A DNA stretch of 64,000 nucleotides. Source: Tetracentron sinense (lineage: Eukaryota; Streptophyta; Magnoliopsida; Trochodendrales; Trochodendraceae). The position numbers and the translations under genes were made by a program. The DNA is taken from contig CM026570.1 of the NCBI GenBank assembly GCA_015143295.1, positions 19,847,250 through 19,911,249 on the forward strand. The letters are read 5' to 3'. Of the stretch, positions 11,999-26,000 are shown in pieces. Below the pieces are notes generated by a model that was given only the letters and a program-made list of their open reading frames with translations, was not told the DNA's origin and did not search any database. Within the stretch, counting starts at the first letter, position 1. Each line of letters starts with the position of its first letter.

Positions 11999-13961
11999 TA
12001 TGGTGGAATCACCGTCCTCATCCCTCTCTCATAGCTTCAGATCCGGACAATCTGGCTCGTTTTCCCTCATTTGTGTTATTGTTCCGGACCTTCTGGTGCT
12101 CTTGCGTAGAATTGGTGTTCTTGGTTACTGGTACATATTTGTTGTTAACCCGGTGAGATGAATTTTTCTCTTCGGTTTTGTTCTCTTTTTTGTTCCCCTC
12201 TAATTCTTTTGATCAAAGGAGTACTTATAGGATTGAAAACGAGCTTTATGGGATTGAGATCCATGGGGATTAGGCTGAAAACAGATAAGAATGGAAGAGT
12301 TTTGGTTTCATCCAAACTCTCCCTTAAGCTCACAGTTTGGGGATTTGGATGGATTTGGATAAGTTTGGATGATTTAGATAGGTTTTAGATTAATTTGGTA
12401 TAATCCCTTTTATCAACAAAACAATGAAAAAAATAATAATTAAAAACGATGTTGTGGCAACCTAGTGTGAGGTTGAAGACAGTGACACAGTGGTATTTTT
12501 TAATTGTTTTGGGTATTTTTGAAAAAAGGGTTTTAAAAAATGTTTAAAAAACAAAAAAAAAAGTAAAATTAAGAAATAAATATTAATAAATATTTTCAAA
12601 TTGTTTTGAATAGTTTTGATGGTTTTGAACTCTAGGGGTATTTTAGTAGTTTAAAAAGGACAAGGGCAATATGATAATTTTTGAAATTATGAAAACATCT
12701 TAAAATATTTTCAAAAATAATTTCAATTAAAAATATTTGCAAATTTTAGTTATTATTTTTTTTTTTTGGTGAGAAGAGGAGAAAATGAACCATGCAAAAA
12801 ATGGGTGACAATGCTCATAAATACTAAAACGAAATCAGAACATATTCTATCATGTCAGGAAAATAATGATCCAATTAGGTTCAAATGTGTCGGGAAGAGC
12901 GGAGCAGGCGGCTAGAAGGAGCGACTGCGATTAGTGCACCCTGAGTGGAGATGGACATTACACCCCTTCAAATATTGATGCAATCTGATTTGTTTGTGCC
13001 TAGTTGGTAGAAGCAGCAGAGGCCGAAGATCATCGGAATAGGCTCTATTCAAGTCCAGGCAATACTGGGGGGCTTGTCCTCCAGGAGCATTTTTTCAACA
13101 TGGTTTGGTCAGATTTCCTAGTAGCACTCTACAGCCAACTTTTGTGCGGGTTTGACTCTATTTTTTGCATAGCATGTTTAGATCTGCAAATCAGAACTAC
13201 CAACAAACATATGATTTTCTGGGAAATAACATGCATGCTACCATGGCAGAGGGGAATATTGGCCATTCAGATTGTTTGCTTTGCATGTGTTTCTGACACC
13301 ACAGCACGTTGGGATTTATGGAAGTCTCATCTCCTACCAATGTAAGTATGTAAGTCTGAACCTTTAAGTTGGTACTTGCAAGTTCATCTCATGAAATACT
13401 GAGTGTTCTAGTTTGTCGTAGTTTTTTTTGGTATAGATTGTAATCGTACGTACTCCAAAATATTTTTTTGTGGTCAAAATTGACTTGACCAATGAGGAAG
13501 TGGAATTTGAGTTTGGTTGGACATATTTTTGAAGGGAAATATTTCCTAATTTTCTAGGTCATTTCTAGTGGCTTCTTTTTGATAGTTCAGTTTCCCACGC
13601 AGGTGTATGTATATGTTTTGTGCGGCTACTCTTGAACAAAATAGAGCCACTTAGTAATGATCACCACTTGAGATCTTTGTGGGAGCACAAGGAATCCAAT
13701 AGATCTCAGCTGATGATTTCTCATGAACTAGTTTTTCATGTCTGAAAGAGAATTTAAATTGTAAACTGAGGTTTTCTTGCTTTTTAATGATTAATTAGGA
13801 AAGGAAATTGGAATTGCAAAGTTAAGGTCTTCATATCCTCATATTAAAATAATGTCTATTTTCTGTCATTAAAAAATGTGTACACCAAGAACTTATTTGC
13901 AATAAATTATATTGTCTGATACATTGACATTACGGGTCAATTTGAGACAGGCTCACACCGA

Positions 13962-14035
<74 letters not shown>

Positions 14036-17000
14036 GCCCCTCATTCACCCAAATGATAGTGAAAGGAAAAAAACTGACTTACTGCATCTATTAGAAGATT
14101 TCCAACAATGCTTGAATACTCGAACCCTGGCCTAACCCCACCTGACCCACCCCAGCCAAAGTTAACCTGAGTTGGCTAGGGTTGAGCTATGTGCACCTTA
14201 AGCTGGGTTTGGGTTGAGGCTCAGTTTGCGTTGGGATACGGACTGATTATTCTGCTCAAATGGTTAGGCTTGGTGGGTTGGCCCCCAACCAGCCCGAGTT
14301 GCACCCCTAATTTGTGTTGTTGGTTGATCATAGATGTCCGTATTGCGATATGAGCAATACAATAAAATAAAAAGAAAACCTCCATCGGGATAGCAGGATT
14401 GTAAAGAGACAATTGGAGAGAGAATCAGAAATTTCTGCATTTTACCATGAATAAGTTCTAAAATTAATTTCGAATCTTTTGTATTTTCTTAATGGGAACA
14501 TATGTAATTTGATAAAACCAATGATCGGGCTTTGTGCATTACAATTCAATTTTCTGGGACCAAATTATAAAAAATTCAGTGCATGAAAAATAAAATGATT
14601 GGTATTATCTAAAACAGGATCTTACAAATAATCAGTACTAGTATGGGGAAGAATGTAATGAGATGTTAATACCTGTCATACAAATGGGCAGCTGCTTCTT
14701 GTGACCCAACAGTCCCCAAGTGAATCTGTTTCTTGTCGACTTTTATTGCTGCCTGCCATTTCATACTCTTCAAATAGACACCTCTCATTATACATGGTTC
14801 TTGGTCTTCAAAAAGCTTTCGGCGGCGGGGCTTTCTGCATTTGAGTTCTGGCCCTACAAATGGCATTAGCAAAGGCTACGGCGAAGTCAGAAGGCAGCAC
14901 AATACACATGGACACCTACACACGAAAAGGGAGTAAAGAACCTCCTCTCTCTCTCTCTCTCTCTAGGGTGTAGAGATTATTAGGGGCAATTTTTTTTTTC
15001 TAGTCTTATCCTTATATTGTCTTTTTTCTTAAGTCATAAGGGCAGTTTAGTCCATTTCATTTATTAAACTAATAAAAGGATTAGTAGTCTGCACTAATCG
15101 GTTAATACCTCTTCCTTTTTCCTAATCACGTCCATTCTCCATCTTCGTCCCTTTGCTTCTTCTCCTTCATACTACACATATTTTTTATATATACATACAC
15201 ATATTTGCATGCATAGATGTGCAAGTATATTTGTGTGTGTGTTCTTTTAAAGAGATAGTAGAGGTACAGAGAATCAAACAGAACTTAATATTTATTCAGA
15301 TATTATTTAACTCCTTGTCAACAAGAAAATTCAAGATACAATGGAAGCTTTTAGCTGCCAGATTTTTATTCCCTTACCATTCTGTCATTACGAGGTATAT
15401 TATCAGCTACAAAGAATGGGTGTTTTGTCAGCAATATATTGTTCCACTTATCGAGTAGGTAAAGCATAGATATGTAACTATTTCTCGGGGTAGGACTGAC
15501 ATGGACTTGGTGTCCCACAGAATTTTTCATGCTTGATTGAATATCTCACGATGCACATTCTGTTTCAAGATTCAGAAAAAGCTTTAGTTGAAACATCTTC
15601 TCTGTCTCACTAGTCTTTAATGGTGGGTCATTTATTTTCTAGACAGGAGGCAGTCGTTCCATACTTTGTGCTACTTTCTAGGTTGAAACCATACTCAAAA
15701 AGCAAATGTTTTTCACATGAATTTTTGTTATTTTCTTTCACTTTTATCAGGTAAGCCCTGTCCATAGCCATTTACCTTGAGATTTCTTCTTAATTGATAT
15801 TCATGTAGTCAAAATGTCCATATGGGGTCCATGAAGTTCAGACTGCAATACCGTAAGGGTATCATCTACTGCGCACGTTAACAAGAGGGGCATTTTATAT
15901 CACAGCTATCTTGAAACTTGTTGATGGCATAATTGAAAGATTGACACATGGAAAGAACAGTCAGAATGGACTGGCGATTCCACCATTTGGATCCCACGTG
16001 GATTAAATATAAACTATTTTAACAGCCTAGCGCTTTGATGATGACTTACTTGATAGGAAGTGTGGAGCCTGCCTTGACTGAACATTTTTCAAGGGGTACT
16101 ATGGTATTTTTCACATTTTGCTATGTAGCCCTAATACTATTAAGAATAGGTGGTGGGCGGCTACTGTTAGTTTAGATCGCAACTCTGGAATTCTTTTTTG
16201 CTCCAGAACATAGTGAAATCTTGGCGACTCCGTGGACGTACCTCAACTTGAGGGAACCATGTAAATCTGGTGTTCTTGTGTGTTTGTTCTTGTTCACTTT
16301 TCTGTCTATATTTCGCGTCGCACAGATCCTATTGTAGGGTTCATTCCCTAGCATTACTCAATAACAGGTCTTGATCAAATAGCATGAGAAGCTTTTGTAC
16401 AGATTGTTAATGAAAGCTCCAAGGAGTTATACTCCTTAGGGAAGAAAAGCAGTTTTCCAATTAGTCTTGTTTCTCCTTAGGGATTCGGTAGAATTAGATC
16501 ACCATTTACCCTAAGTATGCTTTGTCATGAGGTTAATGTGTGGGATGGCCACCATTTTCCTCGTGAGTATGGGTGTATGTGTACGGATTAATGATTGAGC
16601 TGACAGTCAGGAGGGTTTTGGGATGAACCTTGCCCATTTCCTTGTGGGCTATAGAAGGAGTGTGGCTCCATAGTCAAATTCCCAACATCTAATGTTGGGG
16701 CCTGACGGTTGACGGTGGATGCCCTGGGAGGTGCCTTCGTCCGGCACCTATGATCCCCTTAAGGACAGACATTATAAAAGTGTATGACTCGCCTTGATGT
16801 GATGATTGATATTTTGAGGGATGATAATGAGTTGTTTTCCCTTTAACCATTGAAGAATATGCCTTGAAAGTTGTTTAGGTCATAACAACCTAAAGGAGTT
16901 AGTTATAACAGAATGGTGAGGTGACAAGTTCTCCCAACCAAATGTGATTCTCTCTGATACGTCCTGTTACCCTTCAACTGTCTAAACTATCAGAACTCAC

Positions 17001-20000
17001 TTGAGACCTCTATAAATAGGGGTGACCTCATGAAATTCAGACACTTCGAGATTTTCACTTTTGGGGATTATAACTTTGGAGGGGTAGGAGGGAATTAGTT
17101 AAAATAGATAAACACTTTTAGAGATGGTTTACTCTTTTAACCTTTGAAGAATACATCCAGAAGGCTATTTAGGTCATAAATAGCCTAAGGATTTAGCTAT
17201 AACCATAAGTCAGTTATAGCAGTCAGATGAGCTAGCAGCTCCCTTAACAGAATACGCTCCCCTAACAGAATACAATTGTCATTGTCAGAGTTTGTTACAC
17301 ATCACATCGACCTTGAGATATTTTTAATTTGAGTAAACTGAGCTGAGATTGTTCTCTATAAATAGAGGATGCTCACATGTGATTATATAACAACAATTCC
17401 AGAGATATCATATTACAGTTTCAGGAATGAAAAAGATATTTTTGAAGAGAAGTCTTCTTCTCCAAGAAACCCTGGTTTTTGAGAAAACCTTCTTCCAAAA
17501 GAGAGTTTTCAGATCTAGAAAAGAACTTCGGTGTTCTTGAAGGGAAAATGTCAGTTCATCACGTATTCTTGATTGTTCTCGTTTCTCTCCCTCTGATCAT
17601 GTTCATTATTTCTTCTTTCGACCTCTCTTGATTTGCTCTTTTGGAAACCTTAGGAAGAACAGTCAATGCAGTGGAGTTGAACTACCTCAGGCTTGCAGAT
17701 CACCCAGAAATACTTGAGAAGTTTGCAAATGAAGATCCAGTGTTCCAACTCAGCAAAGCTTCAAATCCTTGGTTTCAACAACATTCAAAAATACTCAAAT
17801 GGCACATGCAGTTCCAACTACTTCAGCTGCAGCGTTTGTGCAGTTGAACGAACTGTGCAGCTGAACAAACTCCTTCACCGTTCAATGGTCAAGATGAGGA
17901 GGTTTCTTTTCATGCCACCCCTCCACCGAAGTTTGCTCCATCACCCCTCGTGATTATTATAATCACTAGAACCATCATGATCATAATGCTCAATACTCTG
18001 CTTTCGCCACCACTGAAGATTTCTCAGTCATGTTCGAGAAGGAGCAAGCCCGACGTTCAAGAATTCCAGGTGCCTTCGACATCAGGCCACCCTTTCCCCT
18101 GAACTCCTTAAAATGGAATATCCGTCAGGTTATACCGCTCCTCAATCTAATCTTAATAATGGCAAAACTGGTAACACCGAGGAGCATGTGATGCGTTTTG
18201 TTGACGCTTTGGGTAGGCATGTTAATAACAAGGATCCACGTCTTCATAAATTCTCTAAATTCCTCATGTACCGAGCATTTTCTTGCTACACAACTCTTCC
18301 CACCAACTCATAGTTGTCAAGGCGACCAAGCAACTTGAGGCGACAGACCCCATGGAAGCATGAGGCGGTAGCCTGAGGTGCCCGAGGCGTTGCCTGGTGA
18401 AACTTTTTGTTGCAGAAATTCCCCCTAATATGAGATCTATGTATGATGCATTTTCTTTTATAAGATACCCTACATTCATAAAAATTACACCATTGTCAAG
18501 ATGAAAATTGATTGAACCATCGTTAGAGACACTTTTAAGAATAACAAAAGGGGATTTCAAGTGTTGGAAAAATTGAATAAAAATTAAGTCTACAATGACT
18601 ACTGAAAGGGAGGTGGGAGGGAAGGATTGTGAGGGATCAAAAATAGACAGCCCAATAGGAGAGGGGAGATGAGGAAAAAAATAAGACTGAATAAAAAGTA
18701 GAAAAATAGCCTAATAATCAAATGTGATGCTAAATAGGGGAGAAAGAAGGGGGAGAGAGGGAGATATCGTACCTCTTACTCTCATTTCTTTCTTTTCTCG
18801 ATTATACTCAAAAATAATATTGATTAGTAAAATATATAACTATAGGGCATGCACTTATTTCAATTATATATAAATAAATAAAAACCTTTAAATATGAGTT
18901 TATGAGAGTTTTGGGAGTCCTAAAAGGAATTTGGGGCATTTAAAGGCTCTTAATTTGTTATTGGGCCGCCTGAGTTAGCCGTAATTTAACAACCAATAAA
19001 AAAAAAACAAATTGAGACTATATGGTCCACCCATAAACAGAGGGAGAGAGACCAATTGGTCTACCCATTCAGAGAGAGAGAACAAGTTAACATGAAAAAA
19101 ACATACTTGACATTTTTTCGTCTCTTCTTTCTTCTTTTATCTGCAAACGTTTTTTATTGGATATACAAATCGTAACATATTATATTGTAAAAGACATGAG
19201 AAGTATACAAAATAACATTTTTTTGTTTACCTAACAATAATATTCAAATAAAATAAATTTTAAATCCTTAAACAATAATAATATTAGATATATCAGATTT
19301 TTATTAATGACCGCCTGAGGCGGCCAGTCACCTGAGCCCAGACGCCTTTAACAACTATGCACCAACTCTATCCAATCTTGGGAAGAAATGGTCAATATCT
19401 TCTCGAAGAAATTCTTCCCAATTGAGGACCGTTTTACTCTCAATTCTCTCTCCAAAGAAAGGCAAAAGACCAATGAAGACCTAAGGGAGTATGTCTGCCA
19501 TTTTCGTCATCTTATTCTCGATTGTCATGAGTCTGCCATGGAGGAAAGGCTTGTCCAACTATGTGTTAATGGTACCACATGGGAGAATAGAGCCTATTTT
19601 AGAGGTGGCCGCCATTGGGTCCTTTGAAAAGTTGTACGACATTGCTCAATGTCTCAATACATCAGTTTATCATTCTATTCTGTCCAGATATGAAGATAAA
19701 TCTAGTTGCCGTGATAGAAAGAGTACGACAATGGCAGCAGAAGGCCTAGGAGGGCGACACACACAGGCAATTTCCACCTCAATGAGACAAAAGACCGAGA
19801 TTCAACCCATACGACATTCCACCGCCTTTTCCATGTAGTATGGTGGAAGTCATTCAATTTTTAATAAATGGAATAGCGACGGCGTCATATACCTCCTCAT
19901 CAGCCTTTGGGAGTAGAAAAAAAAGATAAGAAATATTTCATGTACTACAAGACGGTTCACTTTCGATCAAGTACTACAACAGATTTTTCATAAAATGATA

Positions 20001-23000
20001 GCTACCAGCCACTTGAAAATCTCTACCGTACCAGAGGGCTCAGTTCATAATAATCCTTTACATGATCACAAAGGCAAGGATGTAGTTGCGATGGTTAGCC
20101 ACAAGCCAAAGGAGACAATGGCTATTGAAGTTGAACAAGATGATATTCCAGTCCAACTTCTTTCTGAATCAAAAACTGTATCTCAGTGCCCGAAGTTCAA
20201 AAGCTTTTATGACCAAGTGCAATTTTCTAAAGCAGCCAGAATCATAGCCACAACCACCTTAATGTCAATAGCATAAGTATATTCTGAACATTGTTTTGTT
20301 GCTTACTCCGTGACCAAGAGACCAATCCAAAAAATTCCTCAAGATATTACTTTCACCACCAATGATATGGCAATTCCTTCGTCAGCACACAACAGGCCTT
20401 CGTACATTACGCTTTTACTAATAAAGTTGAAGCCAAGAGAGCATTAGTAGATCTAGGTTCCTCCTTGAATCTATTACTCTTGTCCGCAACAAAGGCAATG
20501 GGATTAGATCTCTCCAAGATTTCCAAACAGCCAATTGAGATTTCCGGCTTTGGTGTCAATGCCAAAGTACTGTGGGATATGCTACTATTAATCTATAAGT
20601 TGGTCCAATTTGCTCCTTGATCCAAGTGCATGTCATTGATGCCAACGTATGTTGTCATATCTTACTCGGTCGTCCTTGGATCCACAAATTTCAGTTAGTA
20701 CCATTAACTTTCCACCAATGTGTTAATGGTCTATAAAACGTCAAAAGCGTCTAAATCTCAACAACTCCTATCACCTATGTCATTTGATCATTCTGAAGCT
20801 CATAATGCCAAAGCTCTTTTTTATGATGAGCTATCCATTGAAGGGGAGGCCTCCTTTACACCACCTTTCGGAATACCATTACCAATACCACCTTTAGGAA
20901 GGGGAGGTATTGACACTTCGTCTCTCCGTGGTCTTTCTCCATCAAGATATTGACTTTCTCTTGATAAATAGCTCTGATATTCTCGACCAATATCGGCTCC
21001 TCTGATTTAAAATTTTCAATACTCTTTGGCAATTAATCCCCAACCCCCATCTCAGCTCTCTATTGAGCAGAATCAATCAATCAACACGAGCAAATTCTTC
21101 CTTCATCTTCTTTCCATATTCTAGTGGATTATTTTTTATTTTCTAGAGCTTTCCTTCTGACCTCCACAGATTTCTTTTCGTTACCCTGAGTAATAGCGAA
21201 CTGGCTGCGCACTAATCCAAGCTCCGTCTTCAATCCAACAATCTCATTTGTTCTTTATTTCTCTTTCTCCTCCAACTTGTGCTTATATTCAAAAGCAGCA
21301 TGTTTCAATTGACCAAAACATTTCAACAGCCCAGACAAAACATTTATACTCAGCAAAATTCATAAATCAAAGACTAAAGCAAATTTACAAACAAAAATCA
21401 AGAAAAATCCACCTTGATTCCCAAATCAAAGACTAAAGCATAACCAATCTTCATCACTCTCTATGAGAAGTGAAAACGTTTTGCATTCCATATTTCCATC
21501 TACTAAGATCCACCTTGATTAAGTACAATAACCTAATCACATGTAGATAACCTCAATGTGGATAATCTCGCAAAAGAAGGCCCTCATAAGCAATTTTTAT
21601 ACACCTAGAATGTTTTTCTCTAATCATTTCTTCATTGTCCTCCTATCATAATTTCCTTCATTACCAACGAAAGATAAATAAATAAATAAATAATTAGATT
21701 GCTGATGGAATGTTTCAAGATTCTGTTCTCTTTGGCATGTCAGACTCCAAGTCTCCATTTTCATTGTCCACCCGATTACGTAACAGACCAATCAAACTAT
21801 CATAATGGCCAATCTTTAGATTGATTGTCTGTTTTACTTCAACTATACTTTTAATCAATGTGTTTCTTTGTTTTTCTCAATCTATCAAGTCATCACCTCC
21901 ATCATGAGCACTGTAAGTGGTGAAATCTCACCACTTATTTCACACCCCACACAGATGGTGATGTGCATCGCCCACACCAGATCACAACCCTAAGAAGGGT
22001 CATGATCACCTCACCTGTGCAAAGGCACGAGTGAGTTCTTACCGTCTTGAATTAAAACTAACAAAAAAGGTCTCTAATAGACCCCACCATGGCAGCAAGG
22101 AGCCCCTTGCTGCCCCAAATCGAAATTAAAATCAAAGGGGTCTTTAATAAACCCCACCATGGCAGCAAGGAGCTCCCTTGTTGTCCCAAATTAAAATTAA
22201 AACAAAGGGGTCTTTAATAGACCCCACCATGGCAGCAAGGAGTTCCCTTGCTGCCCCAAATTAAAATTAAAACAAGGGGGTCTCTAATAGACCTCACCAT
22301 GGCAGCAAGGAGCCCCCTTGCTGCCCCAAATTGAAACTAAAATAAAGGGGGTCTCTAATAGGCCCCACCATGGCAGCAAGGAGCCCCCATGCTGCCCCAA
22401 ATTCGAATTAAGTTAAAGGGGTCTTTAATAAACTCTACCATGGCAGCAAGGAGCTCCCTTGCTGCCCCTCATTAAAATTAAAACAAAGGGGTCTTTAATA
22501 GACCCCACCATGGGAGCAAGGAGGCTCCTTGCTGCCCCAAATTCAAATTAAGTTAAAGGGGTCTTTAAGACCCCACCATGACAACAAGGAGCTCTCTTGC
22601 TGCCCCTAGTTAAAATTAAAACAAAGGGGTCTTTAATAGACCTCACCATCCAAATTCAAATTAAGTTAAAGGGGTCCTTAATAGACCCCACCATGGCAGC
22701 AAGGAACCCCCTTGCTGCCCAAATTCAAATTAAGTTAAAGGGGTCCTTAACAGACCCCACCATGGCAACAAGGAGCTCCCTTGCTGCCCCAAATTCAAAT
22801 TAAGTTAAAGGGGTCTTTAATAGACCCCCCCCCCCCCCCCCCCTCTTGCTACCCCAAATTCAAATTAAGTTAAAGGGATCCTTAATAGACCCCACATGTC
22901 AGCAAGGAGTCCCCTTGCTGCCCCAAATTCAAATTAAGTTAAATGGGTCTTTAATAGACCCCACCATGGCAGCAAGGAGCCCTCTTGCTGCCACAAATTC

Positions 23001-26000
23001 AAATTAAGTTAAAGGGGTCTTTAATAGACCCTACCATGGCAGCAAGAAGCTCCCTTACTGCCTCCAATTAAAATTAAAACAAATGGATCTTTAATAAACC
23101 CCACCATGGCAGCAAGGAGCCCCTTGTTGCCTCAAATTCAAATTAAGTTAAAGGGGTCCTTAATAGACCCCACCATGGTAGCAAGGAACCCCCTTGCTGC
23201 CCCAAATTCAAATTAAGTTAAAGAGGTCTTTAATAGACCCCACCATGACAGCAAGGCGCTCCTTTGCTTCCCCAAATTCAAATTAAGATAAAGGGGTCTT
23301 TAATAGATCCCACCATGGCAGCAAGGAGCTCCCTTGCTGCCCCAAATTAAAATTAAAACAAAGGGGTCTTTGATAGACCCCACCATGGTAGCAAGGAGCC
23401 CCCTTGTAGCCCCAAGTGCAAATTAAGTTAAAGGGGTTTTTAATAGACCCCACCATGGCGGCAAAGAGCCCCCTTGCTATCCCAAATTGAAATTAAATTA
23501 AAAGGGTCCTTAATAGACCCCAACCTTGCTGCCCCAAATTAAAATTAAAACAAGGGAGTCTTTAATAGACCCTACCATGACCGCAAGGTGCTCCCTTGCT
23601 GCCCCAAATTCTAATTAAAACAAGAGGGTCTCTAATAGACCCCACCGTGGCAACAAGGAGCCCCTTTGCTGATCCAAACTAAATCCAAATCAAATGGTGT
23701 CTCTAATAGACCCCACCATGGCAGCAAGGAGTTCTCTTGCTACCACAAATCAGACCCAAATCAAATGGGGTCTTTAATAGACCCCACCGTGGCCGCAAGG
23801 AGCTCCTTTGCTGCCTTAAATAAAAAATGGCTAAAGGCCATCTTGCGCTGTCATTTAGCACTCAAGTAGTGGGTATAATACCCACTACAACCTCTCCCCA
23901 CCCACGATCCATAATCAAAGGGTGGGAAATAACCCCCACTCTCCCACGAAGAGGACAGATGTCCTCTTCAAAAATGAAAAAACAGTTAGAGGAGGTGGTT
24001 ATCAAACCACTCTCCCTAATAACTCTCACAGTATAAAAGTGGGAGTTAGATTTCTGAGAGAGGATCCGAAAATCCAATACATGAGAATCAAAGAGAAGAA
24101 TCCCCAAGGAGAATTCTTGAAGCCAAGGAATAATCTCAACCATGGAAGCAGCAAGGTAGGCGAAAATGCCTACCCTCTTTCTCTCTTCCCCTCTTTCTCT
24201 TTCATTTTGAAAGACCTCTTTTGAGGCAACTTTAAATGCCAAAATGGGGCATTTGGCACTCCCTTTACTCAATGAGCAAAGCTATACTTGTCTCTCTTTC
24301 TCTCTTCTTCTTAATCAGGTGTATTCCTCTTCAAGAGAGTGTGATTAACGGCATGGATTTAACCATGTCGGAAAAGGAGTTCCCCCACATAAAATGATAA
24401 ACTCCATTATTGGAGGTTATTTGAACAATGAAGTTCAGGTGCCTCACACCCAAGTGAGGCGCTCAAAATTTGTTGTTACAAGCACACTGATTTTGGAGAC
24501 TTGGATTCCCAGTTCTCATGCAGGGTTGGATTCCTTTCAGAATTATGGTACAAGAAAAAAGGATCAGAAAAGGAAGGCGGCATCAAGAAAGTTTTCATTT
24601 ATTATTGCTTATCATGAGATAAACTCAAAAAAAAGAGGAAAGATAAACTCAAGAAAGTATGTTCCATGTCTTATCAACTCAGATGTATCAAATATATATT
24701 CCTCGGAGAAGACAAACCTAAAAATTGTTGAATTGTCTCCTCTTTTGAAGAGATAGAACCAGACACATTTGGCGATCCTGGAGATTCTTTGGAGATATTT
24801 ATCTGGGAGACAACATTGAATAATAGAAAATATAAGTTAGGGCACAGGATGAAATAAATGTACATCTTACTAGTTTTTTGTGTGCCTGAGTTTTATACAG
24901 CAGTCAAAGGATGAATACGTCAATCACAGAATGTTGTTTCACCTTCCACGTTGAAGTCCTACAAATCCTTAGAGCCTAGTTGGTACAACATGCTAAATCT
25001 TAGACACACCCACACTCTGATTCTAGTAATCACTTAACATATTATGAGTATGTGTGTGTACGCGTGTATCTATATAGATAGATGGAGTGGATTGATATAC
25101 ATACATACTTAAAAGGTTAGTGTCCCATGGGACATCCCATTTTGGAGCAAGCCGTCAAGTATCCAAAGGATGACTTGTAACGGACTTGTCAAATCCCAAG
25201 TTTAAATCTCCTGCCTTACAAAGACGTATTTACTACATCACCCCCAGGAGTCCACACACAAAATCAACGAGTCCTGACCATCGTGCACATACACACAAAC
25301 ACAAGAGAAGACATAGTCACTCCTGCCCATGATTTCTTCTTATTCTTTTTTACTAGGAATAGATCTGTATGAGGGACATCAACCTGTACCCAAATGTTGT
25401 GGGCTAAACATGGAAAGTGTGGAAAGCCCATATTCTGCCTTGCTTTTTTTTTTTTTTTAATTCTATGTGTCATAGAATCTCTCTCCCCTCTTACTTCCAA
25501 AAAAAATGACCATGTCGCTTCTTATGCCAACATGAAAAAGGCTAAAAAGCTATATTGCCCTACCTAAACAATCATGAATTCTATCACATTTAACCATTCA
25601 ACTACAAAATTACTTATCACGTGCTTTCACTTACACTCATTCAAATTCCAATTATCAATGCCTTATTCCAAATATTTGGAGTCAGCAACATAAATCATGT
25701 TATGCTATTTCGTTATATTAAAAGCCATGACTTCATTTAAATCGTGTTATCAAATCTTTTCAATTAAGTTTTCTCACACATGTGAACTCCAATATGAAGC
25801 AGAAAACGAACTAAGAAATGACATTTTTTCTGGAGATTTTAATTGAAGCATAATTTTTTAATTGCAATTCTAAAGAAAAAGTGCCTGAACCCATGTCTTT
25901 TTTAGATCGAGTCAAACTCCCCTACACGCCTATTTACAACTCCTATGCTTGTGTCCATGCAACAGTAACATACATGCATATATACACAGATTCATACCAA

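Larger units (their letters stand above)
21912..24480 (+). mobile_element. Solo LTR (2,569 bp) with a minisatellite in U3
   Basis: Starts TGTAAGTGGTG and ends GTTGTTACA (inverted TGTAA...TTACA). The perfect 5-bp target duplication AGCAC lies at 21,907-21,911 and 24,481-24,485. A TATA box at 24,032 places about 2.1 kb upstream as U3, of which 1.77 kb is a tandem repeat. No primer site or gene follows, so this is a solo LTR. It stands only about 230 bp from a coding exon of the AP2 gene. Confidence 0.88.

Noticed and set aside
16172-16354. 60-aa minus-strand frame
   Set aside because: It is antisense to LTR R-U5-like sequence and has no similarity I recognise.
22050-23820. Regular repeats with spacers resembling a CRISPR array
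   Set aside because: Units are contiguous and diverged, there are no unique spacers, and the context is a plant LTR. It is a minisatellite.
23862-24272. 136-aa minus-strand frame
   Set aside because: It is antisense within the U3/R region of the solo LTR and overlaps its TATA box; best explained as chance.
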